Shown here: positions 52,250-60,126 of the stretch, in pieces
Numbering within the stretch: the first letter of the stretch is position 1
How the letters are laid out: each line of letters starts with the position of its first letter
The notes under the pieces: generated by a model
What the model saw: only the letters and a program-made list of their open reading frames with translations
The model's database searches: none
What the model was told of the DNA's origin: nothing
Assembly (NCBI GenBank): GCA_964443005.1
Contig: CAYUBI010000002.1
Coordinates: 1-60,126, forward strand
Origin: CAYUBI01 sp964443005
GTDB taxonomy: Bacteria > Margulisbacteria > Riflemargulisbacteria > GWF2-35-9 > CAYUBI01
DNA: 60,126 bases
Direction: 5' to 3'
Program-made: the position numbers and the translations under genes

Positions 52250-55200
52250 ATGAATAATCGCACAGGAGCGAAACAGTCTCTTTTTGTGTGGTTCATTTTC
52301 GTGATAGGTGTGTTCTCATTTTCCGTTGCTGCAGCTAATACCTTTACCGTAGATGGAAAGGATTCTTTGTATTGGTTTATTGGCAAACAACATGTGTTAA
52401 CAATGACTGGAGTACCTTTACAAACAGTTGAAATTACGGAGGGTAGCAATCCTTTTATTAAATTAAGTTGTGATGCAAGTGCAAGTAGTCCCTATTGTGT
52501 TGTTGTTGCCGGAGGCGCGGAAATACAGGTGGATTCTGGAACGCAATTTAATAATGGAATTTGGACTATTAAGTTGACAATTCCTTGGACTGCTTCATCG
52601 TGGGCGCCTTTTTCTTTGTATTCATTAACCGATTTTTCAGATTCTTTCACGTTTACGAATCAACTTAAAGTGCAAGCATTAGTCGTTGCTGCTGATGCAG
52701 ATGTTTCCTATTATAACGGAACCTATTGGTTTAAAGGCGGTATCGGTTATTTTGAAAATGGTTTGGTTATTTCTGGAAATGTTATTTATGATACACTGAG
52801 TACGCAGCTAAGCATTCATCCTCCAGCAGGATCTATTATTGCTAATTTATATTGGGATAATCAGAAAGCGGATATTTCTGATGCTACAGATATAGAGGGG
52901 GATTTTGCGTTTTATTCCGGATATCTTCCCATTGCTGCAACTGGTATTTCTATTAATTTTCCAGTAAAGGTTGTTTTAGGCAATTTAGGCAATGGCGTGC
53001 ATGGTATAGGGAATGAAACAGTTAATCCTTTTTATGTTAATATTGACAATCAAGCCCCAGTCTTGAATCAAGAACACGTTATTTTGGAACCTGACTTAAC
53101 TGATAATGGCAATGATGGTATCGTTCCAAATATCGGCTGGTATGATCAGCCTACGGTTTCTGTACAAATGGACCATTTGGGTTCCGCAATTGATGATGGT
53201 GTTGGTATGGCTGACACGTATTATGTGTTTAATGAGATTCTGGCTGATAAATCGCAATCCGTTGCTTTAACCATTCCAGAAGGTGTTAGCCGAACAATTA
53301 CTGTAAAAGTGATGGATAGAGTTGGTAATTACATAGCAACTACTGTTAATGTTAATGTTGATATGACAGCACCTAATGTGTTTTCCGTTGCGCTTCGGCC
53401 AGATACAGACAATCTCTTTGCACCGTATCAGGTAACCCCAGATGCAGGATGGTATAATGATGATACTATTGATTTTGAGTGGGTGACTCCGTTAGATGCT
53501 ATTGGCAGATTGCGTGCTATGCCGTATCAGGTAAAAAGTGATTATGAATCTGTAACGTATTGCGCTAAAGCAGGTTCAGTATTTACCGAAGGTGCTTTTC
53601 AAGCAACAACTAATGTAACGGGATTAAGAACGAGTAGCCAAGGAATCAATCCTATTAAATTGTTTGTGCGCGCTATTGACGAAGCTGGAAATGTACGAGA
53701 GGCTTATACAACAGTCAAGGTTGATACGCAAAAACCTGTGATTAATTATGTGACGTTATTGCCAGATACCACCTTTAAAACCGGCAACCAAAAACCTGAT
53801 ATTGGCTGGTATAATGATGGTACTGAAGTGCAGTGGAGATGGAGCGCAGTAGATAATGGCGAAAAAGCCTCCCTACCCTATCGGTATCGAAACTTAAATG
53901 GATCCAAAACAACTACAAATATAGGCTGGGAATTTGGCAATGTAGGCTGGACAAATGTAGAAACAATTCTTGTACCTACGTCAGAAGCACCAACAGGTAA
54001 TTATTTTGAATTATGGGTAAAAGATAAAGCCGGAAATATTGTTACGCAAACAGCGCTTGTTTATGTTGATGAAACACCGCCCTTGTTAAATTATTATAAT
54101 ATAACGTTTATACCTGATACGCAAAGTCATCCAGAGATTCCACCGTTTTTTGATCCAACGCACAACAATGTATGGTATGCAAAGCCTACTATTGATTTTG
54201 TATTAACTTGGAATGTGGGTGTAGAAGCTGGAGGCATGGCTTCTTTTAATGTAAAATCAGATACAGATATTGGTTGGATTTCTCAAGCAATTTCGAATCC
54301 CACGTTTAATGGATTTACCGTAGTTCCTCGCGACAGAAGCCCGATTATTATGACTGCGTTATTTTCGGATCATGCTGGATGGACCGTTCAAAAAAATGCA
54401 GCAGTCTATGTTGATGTTACACCACCTCAATTATTTCCGTTATATTTAATTGCAGATACAGACAGTAATAGTGATGGCATTGGTCCAGAGTTAGGCTGGT
54501 ATGATGATCGTACAATTGATTTTAATTGGGATGCGCCATTGGATAGCGGATTATTACGTTCTTTGCCTTATCAGTATAAGATTGGTACGGGTGATTGGCA
54601 GGCTTGGCAAACTAATTTGAAAGTTGAGAATTTGTTGGTTACAGCAGGCTTAGGCATTACTGTGTCAGTTCAGGCTGTTGATATGGCAGGAAACAGCGTA
54701 TCCAATTCGTTTGTTATGAATATTGATACTGTTGCGCCAATAGGATCTTTCTCGTTTATTATTGTTACTGAAACTGTTCAAACAACCCGAAGTGGCATTA
54801 CTCCAGATGCTGGCTGGTATGATAATAATGGCGTGACTGTGATGATTCCAACTTATAATTTGAATGATACGGGTGGCTTGCGTGAGGTAGCAGCAGGACG
54901 ATATTTTTTTAAAAATGATCTTGGAAAAATTAATTTTGGAGAAGGCAGCGTTGCTGCTTCTGCAACTATTTATACAGTTGAAGGCGGGTCAACGTTGCGG
55001 TATTTTACTGCAGCCATTGCAGATCATGCAGGTAATGTGATACAAAAAAATGCGTATAGTTATGTTGACATAAATTCGCCGCAGCGTTTTCATGTGACCA
55101 TTAAACCAGATGCAGGCGCTAATGGTTTTGTGCCGCAAACCGGATGGTATCAACGTACTACTGTAAATTTTCAATGGGATGCTGCGCCAGATGATGGGAT

Positions 55201-58200
55201 GTTGCCAGATAAACCCTATCGTGTACGCAGTGATTCAACGCAATGGTCAGATTGGCAAAGTCAATTATCGTATAATGGTTTGTTTGTGAGTTCAAATGGT
55301 AATATTACTCAAAATATTTATGTTCAAGCCCGTGATAAAGCTGGAAATGCAAGTACTGAAACTGTCACAATCAAGGTAGATGCGGAGTCACCGTTTACGC
55401 AGCTGACTGTGCTTGCAGATACGCTGGAGCCGATTTATCAAGTGACGCCGTTTAAGGGGAATTATCGTCATACAGCAATCCGTGTAACCTGGGATGCTGC
55501 AGTTGATACTGGGCAACTGGTAGATTTGCCGTATCGGCTTAAATGTGACGCAGGGCAAACAACGTATTCTGCATTTCAGTCCAATTTAGAAGCTACAGTT
55601 AATTGTACTGCGCCTGGCTTGCGAACAATAACGTTATTTGCTATAGATAAGGCTGGCAATTTTCGAGAAGTGACAGCAACTGTTAATGTAAATCTTTCAG
55701 ATCCAACTATGAACTTAATGCTAGGCGTGTCTAATCCTGGAAGAACTGTACCCTTTATTACTACGGAAGATAGCGCCTTAATTACCTTAAGTTTGATAGA
55801 GGAGGTGACGATAACTCCCAATTTGGCATACCAATCATTTTTGCAAAATATTATTAGCACAGATGGCAAAAGTTTGGTAGAGGTTTATGCTGACCCTATT
55901 TCTGTGCCTTTGATTCGTTTAACTAATTCTATCTTTATTGCTCATTTTAAATTTCCAAGTATTATAGGCAACGGAAAAATATATTTTATCGCAACTGCCA
56001 ATGATAATGCTGGCAATATTACAACAAAGATTACAGGTAATCTTTATTATATGATGCAAAATGGTGCGCCTCCACCACCAACGGGTTTTAGCGCAGGTGA
56101 CTATCATACGAATGATCCTTTTTATACAAAGTCGAGATGGCAGGTGATGATTACGTTTAATATAGATTCTTCAGTTTCGCAATATTATATTCAGGATTTG
56201 TCTGTTAACCAGCCAGCGCCGTCACAGCCTGCTTACAGTTCCTCCTTGTTTATTCCGTTTGTGCCCGAGATTCATTACAATTTTCAAAATGATATTCCAG
56301 AAACTAAGGTTGTGTATGTGTGGGTTGCAACTAGTCGCAATATTGTATCGCTGATACCTGCCAGCTGTAATATTATTTATGATCCTAATCCACCACGCGT
56401 CGAAGTTCAGGCTAAATTTCCTGGAGATCCGTTGCCTGGCACTTCTGTGTATGTGGTGTCCAAAGGCCTTTATCGTGGGCGTTTATCTGTTTTTGATAGT
56501 GTTCGGCTGCCAGAACAATATCGGGATCAATCATTAATAACGCCGAATTTGCTGATTATGTTTCCGAATGCAGGTTCGTTTGTTACAGTTGATGTGTCCT
56601 CAACTTTACGTATGGATAATTCAGTTGCAGCTAGTGCTAATAATGCAGATTATCATCGGGAATGGTTTTTTGATTATTCTACTTTAGCTGTTTTGAATAG
56701 TGGAACTGCTAATGTGTGGGTGTGGGTAACAGATAATGCTAGAAATAGTGCAAAGGGTACTGCCCTATTTTATATTGATCTTGACGCGCCTGTTGACCCT
56801 ACCCTTTCAATTACGAGTAAGTTAACTCAACGATTTGGATATACGAATAGTGTGAATGTCGATGCGCATATTTCAATGAGTCAGGAAAGTGGACCCAGTT
56901 ATGATTATTATTTAATTAATGAAAGTGCACAAACGTTGCCTGATCCGAATGATGTTCGTCAAAATCCGTGGCCACCTGCTAGTCCTACAGTTAATACAAC
57001 TTATCGGTTGCAGTCCAATTTGATTGAAGAAAATGTTGTAGAAGGTAGTTATAAGGTTTATGCCTGGATTCTTTCAGGCCCAAACATTAACAAAGGTCCA
57101 GTTTATCAAACAGTGATTTATGATAAAACGCCACCTAATTATAGTATTCAAGTCGGGTTATATCAGCAAGCGTCGAATGTATCTGAAGTTGTTTCCATTA
57201 CCTTATCTGTAACTGAACAGTTATGGGCTGCACCTACCATGGATCTGTGGGTACCGATAGGTCCTGGAGTATGTGAATCGCTTCAAACGCATTATATTGG
57301 ACAAACCGTTCAAGGATTTATTTACGTAACAACTGTAAATATGAATTATTCGTATAAGGATAAAATTAATCGGCTAACCTTTACCTTGGAAGATTTTGCG
57401 GGAAATCAAAACCAACAGAATATATTGTATCGACAAACCTTACAAATAACCAAGTTCACAGATGATATCCCAACAAACAATTACGTTAGCAAAGGTGATG
57501 TTGACGTCATGTTGGCTACAATTCAATTGGCACCTGTTGAAAAACCAATCACCTTAACAAGTGTGCGTTTACGATTGTCAGGAACAGCACAAAATACAGA
57601 TGTTAAAGGTTTTAAGTTTTATCGGGACGGAGATAATGACGGGAAATGTAAGCCGTTGGAATACAAAGATCCGCTTTTAAATAGTGGGCAAGATCAAATG
57701 GAGTTGGATGGAACTGCAACGTTACATTTAGCAATCCCTGAAATAATATCACGAACAACGAATTATTGTGTTGCTATTGATGTTGGCGCAGGTGTTGTTG
57801 AAAACCGCACGTTGTCAATTGGCATTGCGTCGCATGACAGTATTATTGTAGACTCGTTACAACTGGTTCAGTATCCCACAGCTTCCATGCAAACAGGTCA
57901 GATTATTTTTACAGGCGCGAAAAGTACAGTTGTTGTTGGCGAATCGGGAATCGTTTTGGATGTTACCGTTAATCAACAAGAACGTAATGTAGTTTTAAAA
58001 GCATTTAATGTGCGAACAGATGTGGGCAGTGTGATTTGGTATGGATTAAAAATATATTTAAATGGAACAACGTGTTCACAAAATATTTTATCAAATATTC
58101 GAATTTACAAAGATAGTACGTATGATGAAATTTTCAATCCAGCAACGAGTTATGGCGAACGAGGGGATATGATGATTTCTTCGGGTGTAGATAATTTTGT

Positions 58201-59935
58201 TGGGAAATCCGAGATTACCCTTAACTTTGTTAATGGGTATCAGCCTATTGAAACCTTCCCTAGTACTTATTTTATAGTAGGTGACATTAGTCGTACTGCT
58301 AGTGAAAATGCAACGTTTAATGTTTATATCAAAACAGGATTTGATTTTGACATTGATCGCAAAAACTCGGTTGCAGATTCTAATTTTCCTTTATATGGAG
58401 GCAATGCGGGTTCCAGTGGATATTTTAAGGTTCATCGATTTGTTTCTACAGTCGAAGCTGTACAAGCTACTTTAGATAACACAACCGTTTATCAGGGTGA
58501 TTCAAAATATATTGTTCAAAAATATACGTTAACAGCAGATGATTCTACAACCTTTCTGAATTGGATTAATTTTGAGCTTGCAGATAGTAGTCCGCGTGCA
58601 ACCTCTTCTGATTTTACTGCCATTACTATTTATAAAACTTCAGCAGAAACAACAGGAACCTCGTTATCAACAGTTACGCGTGATAGTTTGCTTTTTTCTA
58701 CATTAACATGGATTGATGCTACGCATTTTCGATTAACGTTTGCAACGCCTGTCACAATTAATGCGAGTAATTATTTCTTTTTGGTGATGGACATTAATTC
58801 AAATGCAGTTGTTGGCCATAAAATTAATATTGTTCAGCATTTTATTTCAAATACCGGAATTGGTTTTGATGAATATGGACAAACAGGAATTGCAAAGCAG
58901 TTAATGTCAAATGCCATTGAAATTATTGACATTAAAGAGCCGTCGCAGCCAGTGCTAACAGGTAGGGCGTTTTCGTCGCTGATTCAAGGGGTTGAGGTAA
59001 CAATGGATACTAGCACGCGTGCCACTAATGGAATCGGGTCTTATACGTTTAAGTTGGGCAAATCTAAAGGTGCTGGCGATGTCATTCCTGTAGTAACAAC
59101 GAATCGATTAATTTCTAAATCTGGCAGTGCAATGGTGAATGAGCTGATTTTTGTACCTGCAATGTTAGATGATAATACAACCTATTATTTGGAAGCTTGG
59201 GCAACCAGCGCCCCTACCCTTTTGGATCCTCTTGCTTATACTGGAAAGCCAGGATTTTTCTCTTTTCATACAGATTTTTCAGCGCCCCATCTTCCAAATA
59301 ATGCTTTGCAAGTAGTTCAGGAGGTAGGCCAAAATGGTATTGTGCATGATTTAACGTGGGGCGATTTTATTGAAAATGAATCAGGAATCGCTCAATTTAC
59401 ACTTGAGCAATCAACAGGAACTCAGCCTAGGTGGGTTCAAATCGCACAAATTACGCCTAAATCATCAACCGTAGTTTCTGATAGTGATCGTGGATGTACC
59501 TTAACCCAGCGAAATAGTAATGATTCTTACTATTATCGAGTTAAAGCGCTTAATTTGGCAGGAAAAGAAAGCATGTATTTGTTATCAGATGCAGGAATAT
59601 TTGCAACAGTAACTACAAAAATTTTAAGTAATGTGTCGAATTATCCAAATCCCTTTGCGCCGCGACAGGAATTTTCGCGAATTACATATTATTTGCGCGA
59701 GGATGCTGCAGTCGAATTGCGGATTTATGATGCTTTGGGGCATATCGTTCGAACCCTACATTATCCCAAAGGCGATCCAGGCCATGCTTCGCAAGGAACA
59801 TGTAATGTAGATTGGGATGGTAAAAATGATACAGGCAAAGTTGTTAGTAAGGGTGGATATTTTTTGATTATTGAAACGCCTTTTTTATCGGGTGAAGATA
59901 GTAAAGTTAAGCGTTTTATTGGTGTGATAAATTAA
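52250..59935 (+). CDS. Giant surface protein with Ig-like repeats and FlgD/type IX-like C-terminal domain
   Basis: 2561 residues. Signal peptide MNNRTGAKQSLFVWFIFVIG... to about residue 28. From ~290 to ~1150 there are about eight Ig-like repeats of 105-120 residues marked by GWYD or GWYN, a WDAPLD-type turn, then AGN and VD..P joins. Later regions (~1200-2400) are other beta domains, with an EF-hand-like DGDNDGKCKPLEYKD near 1795. The C-terminal ~98 residues begin NYPNPFAP and run through LRIYDALG, WDGKNDTG and GGYFLII, matching FlgD-Ig/type IX sorting domains. It is probably exported and attached to the surface, perhaps by the PorV-like protein two genes upstream. The ATG follows GAGAGGTAGG. 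Confidence 0.8.
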   Translation: MNNRTGAKQSLFVWFIFVIGVFSFSVAAANTFTVDGKDSLYWFIGKQHVLTMTGVPLQTVEITEGSNPFIKLSCDASASSPYCVVVAGGAEIQVDSGTQFNNGIWTIKLTIPWTASSWAPFSLYSLTDFSDSFTFTNQLKVQALVVAADADVSYYNGTYWFKGGIGYFENGLVISGNVIYDTLSTQLSIHPPAGSIIANLYWDNQKADISDATDIEGDFAFYSGYLPIAATGISINFPVKVVLGNLGNGVHGIGNETVNPFYVNIDNQAPVLNQEHVILEPDLTDNGNDGIVPNIGWYDQPTVSVQMDHLGSAIDDGVGMADTYYVFNEILADKSQSVALTIPEGVSRTITVKVMDRVGNYIATTVNVNVDMTAPNVFSVALRPDTDNLFAPYQVTPDAGWYNDDTIDFEWVTPLDAIGRLRAMPYQVKSDYESVTYCAKAGSVFTEGAFQATTNVTGLRTSSQGINPIKLFVRAIDEAGNVREAYTTVKVDTQKPVINYVTLLPDTTFKTGNQKPDIGWYNDGTEVQWRWSAVDNGEKASLPYRYRNLNGSKTTTNIGWEFGNVGWTNVETILVPTSEAPTGNYFELWVKDKAGNIVTQTALVYVDETPPLLNYYNITFIPDTQSHPEIPPFFDPTHNNVWYAKPTIDFVLTWNVGVEAGGMASFNVKSDTDIGWISQAISNPTFNGFTVVPRDRSPIIMTALFSDHAGWTVQKNAAVYVDVTPPQLFPLYLIADTDSNSDGIGPELGWYDDRTIDFNWDAPLDSGLLRSLPYQYKIGTGDWQAWQTNLKVENLLVTAGLGITVSVQAVDMAGNSVSNSFVMNIDTVAPIGSFSFIIVTETVQTTRSGITPDAGWYDNNGVTVMIPTYNLNDTGGLREVAAGRYFFKNDLGKINFGEGSVAASATIYTVEGGSTLRYFTAAIADHAGNVIQKNAYSYVDINSPQRFHVTIKPDAGANGFVPQTGWYQRTTVNFQWDAAPDDGMLPDKPYRVRSDSTQWSDWQSQLSYNGLFVSSNGNITQNIYVQARDKAGNASTETVTIKVDAESPFTQLTVLADTLEPIYQVTPFKGNYRHTAIRVTWDAAVDTGQLVDLPYRLKCDAGQTTYSAFQSNLEATVNCTAPGLRTITLFAIDKAGNFREVTATVNVNLSDPTMNLMLGVSNPGRTVPFITTEDSALITLSLIEEVTITPNLAYQSFLQNIISTDGKSLVEVYADPISVPLIRLTNSIFIAHFKFPSIIGNGKIYFIATANDNAGNITTKITGNLYYMMQNGAPPPPTGFSAGDYHTNDPFYTKSRWQVMITFNIDSSVSQYYIQDLSVNQPAPSQPAYSSSLFIPFVPEIHYNFQNDIPETKVVYVWVATSRNIVSLIPASCNIIYDPNPPRVEVQAKFPGDPLPGTSVYVVSKGLYRGRLSVFDSVRLPEQYRDQSLITPNLLIMFPNAGSFVTVDVSSTLRMDNSVAASANNADYHREWFFDYSTLAVLNSGTANVWVWVTDNARNSAKGTALFYIDLDAPVDPTLSITSKLTQRFGYTNSVNVDAHISMSQESGPSYDYYLINESAQTLPDPNDVRQNPWPPASPTVNTTYRLQSNLIEENVVEGSYKVYAWILSGPNINKGPVYQTVIYDKTPPNYSIQVGLYQQASNVSEVVSITLSVTEQLWAAPTMDLWVPIGPGVCESLQTHYIGQTVQGFIYVTTVNMNYSYKDKINRLTFTLEDFAGNQNQQNILYRQTLQITKFTDDIPTNNYVSKGDVDVMLATIQLAPVEKPITLTSVRLRLSGTAQNTDVKGFKFYRDGDNDGKCKPLEYKDPLLNSGQDQMELDGTATLHLAIPEIISRTTNYCVAIDVGAGVVENRTLSIGIASHDSIIVDSLQLVQYPTASMQTGQIIFTGAKSTVVVGESGIVLDVTVNQQERNVVLKAFNVRTDVGSVIWYGLKIYLNGTTCSQNILSNIRIYKDSTYDEIFNPATSYGERGDMMISSGVDNFVGKSEITLNFVNGYQPIETFPSTYFIVGDISRTASENATFNVYIKTGFDFDIDRKNSVADSNFPLYGGNAGSSGYFKVHRFVSTVEAVQATLDNTTVYQGDSKYIVQKYTLTADDSTTFLNWINFELADSSPRATSSDFTAITIYKTSAETTGTSLSTVTRDSLLFSTLTWIDATHFRLTFATPVTINASNYFFLVMDINSNAVVGHKINIVQHFISNTGIGFDEYGQTGIAKQLMSNAIEIIDIKEPSQPVLTGRAFSSLIQGVEVTMDTSTRATNGIGSYTFKLGKSKGAGDVIPVVTTNRLISKSGSAMVNELIFVPAMLDDNTTYYLEAWATSAPTLLDPLAYTGKPGFFSFHTDFSAPHLPNNALQVVQEVGQNGIVHDLTWGDFIENESGIAQFTLEQSTGTQPRWVQIAQITPKSSTVVSDSDRGCTLTQRNSNDSYYYRVKALNLAGKESMYLLSDAGIFATVTTKILSNVSNYPNPFAPRQEFSRITYYLREDAAVELRIYDALGHIVRTLHYPKGDPGHASQGTCNVDWDGKNDTGKVVSKGGYFLIIETPFLSGEDSKVKRFIGVIN

Positions 59936-59978
59936 TAATGTAACTGGCGCGTTATAGAATAAAGGCAGCTACATTATT
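59934..59978. repeat. Inverted repeat overlapping the end of the giant gene
   Basis: AATAATGTA (59934-59942) and TACATTATT (59970-59978) are exact reverse complements separated by 27 nt. The left arm begins inside the stop codon. It could be a transcription terminator stem (no U-run follows) or an end of the neighbouring Rpn-type element; neither is shown. Confidence 0.35.
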
Positions 59979-59991
59979 CCTGTCGATTTCC

Positions 59992-60020
59992 TTGACATAA
60001 TTTAAGCTATTTGGTATTCA
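59992..60020 (+). promoter_or_regulatory. Promoter candidate for the Rpn-type gene
   Basis: A perfect TTGACA (-35, 59992-59997) is followed after 17 bp by TATTCA (-10, weak, 60015-60020). It lies about 60 bp before the start codon at 60079, in the 143-bp gap after the giant gene. Confidence 0.45.
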
Positions 60021-60078
60021 TATTAATAATGGGATTTTTTGTGCTTCAAGCCGAGTAAGTAACGATAGGAGAAAGGGT

Positions 60079-60126
60079 ATGGCGAAATTAGTTCGTTTTG
60101 ATTGGGCTATAAAAAAGATTTTACGT
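60079..60126 (+). CDS. Rpn/PD-(D/E)XK nuclease-family transposase, 5' end (partial)
   Basis: The 16 codons present (MAKLVRFDWAIKKILR) match the characteristic N-terminus of the Rpn/PDDEXK_2 family, usually k.i.FDwaiK.llr. The ATG has AGGAGAAAGGG upstream. Family members are recombination-promoting nucleases present in many copies in some genomes, often called transposases. Catalytic residues lie beyond the window. The family assignment is fairly firm for such a short piece because this start is so conserved. Confidence 0.7.
   Translation, partial: MAKLVRFDWAIKKILR

Overview
This window looks like the chromosome of an AT-rich, Gram-negative-type (diderm) bacterium. The diderm reading rests on outer-membrane barrels ending in aromatic residues, a PorV/PorQ-family protein, signal peptides and a lytic transglycosylase. 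The gene styles (PorV-like protein, FlgD-like C-terminal sorting domain, lone fliS, archaeal-type split glutamate synthase) resemble poorly cultured phyla such as Margulisbacteria or Elusimicrobiota. That placement is an impression, not a demonstration. TAG, TAA and TGA all serve as stops, so the code looks standard. I saw no rRNA, tRNA or CRISPR array.

Region 1 (1-8925, minus strand) is one tightly packed accessory operon: a MoxR-family AAA+ ATPase, a protein joining an HExxH metallopeptidase-like region to a C-terminal VWA domain with an intact MIDAS, and three tandem paralogues with NLR/ribonuclease-inhibitor-type leucine-rich repeats. A further gene starts at the window edge. Two of the paralogues share about 530 bp of almost identical DNA in their N-terminal halves while their LRR halves differ. 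This is my main candidate for a little-described conflict or recognition system.

Region 2 (9168-15800) has fliS, a malate/lactate dehydrogenase-family enzyme with an altered active-site residue, and a 1722-residue outer-membrane protein with repeated modules like those of SprA. Region 3 (15.8-21.5 kb) is an accessory island: a UPF1-like SF1 helicase preceded by five copies of an unrecognised module of about 138 residues, a broken DinD/BRO gene, and a hicBA toxin-antitoxin pair. Region 4 (21.6-27.4 kb) is a split glutamate synthase operon with additional ferredoxin modules and a class I glutamine amidotransferase.

Region 5 (27.4-46.8 kb, all minus strand) is mostly housekeeping: mtaB, a short MgtE-like transporter, a spore-photoproduct-lyase-family gene interrupted by one in-frame TAG, a ParB-like protein, a glycosyltransferase, ruvB, a lytic transglycosylase, lipA, lpd, a LacI-type regulator, lysS, dus, parB, parA, rsmG, mnmG and an outer-membrane barrel. 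A parS-like site lies between rsmG and mnmG, so this may be near the replication origin. Region 6 (47-50 kb, plus) is hisB-pyrR-ftsH, followed by a palindromic intergenic repeat.

Region 7 (50.3-59.9 kb, plus) encodes a PorV-like protein, a TPR protein and a 2561-residue exported surface protein with about eight Ig-like repeats and a C-terminal NYPNPF sorting domain. Together with the SprA-like protein this suggests a type IX-like secretion route. The window ends with the first codons of an Rpn/PD-(D/E)XK transposase-family gene.
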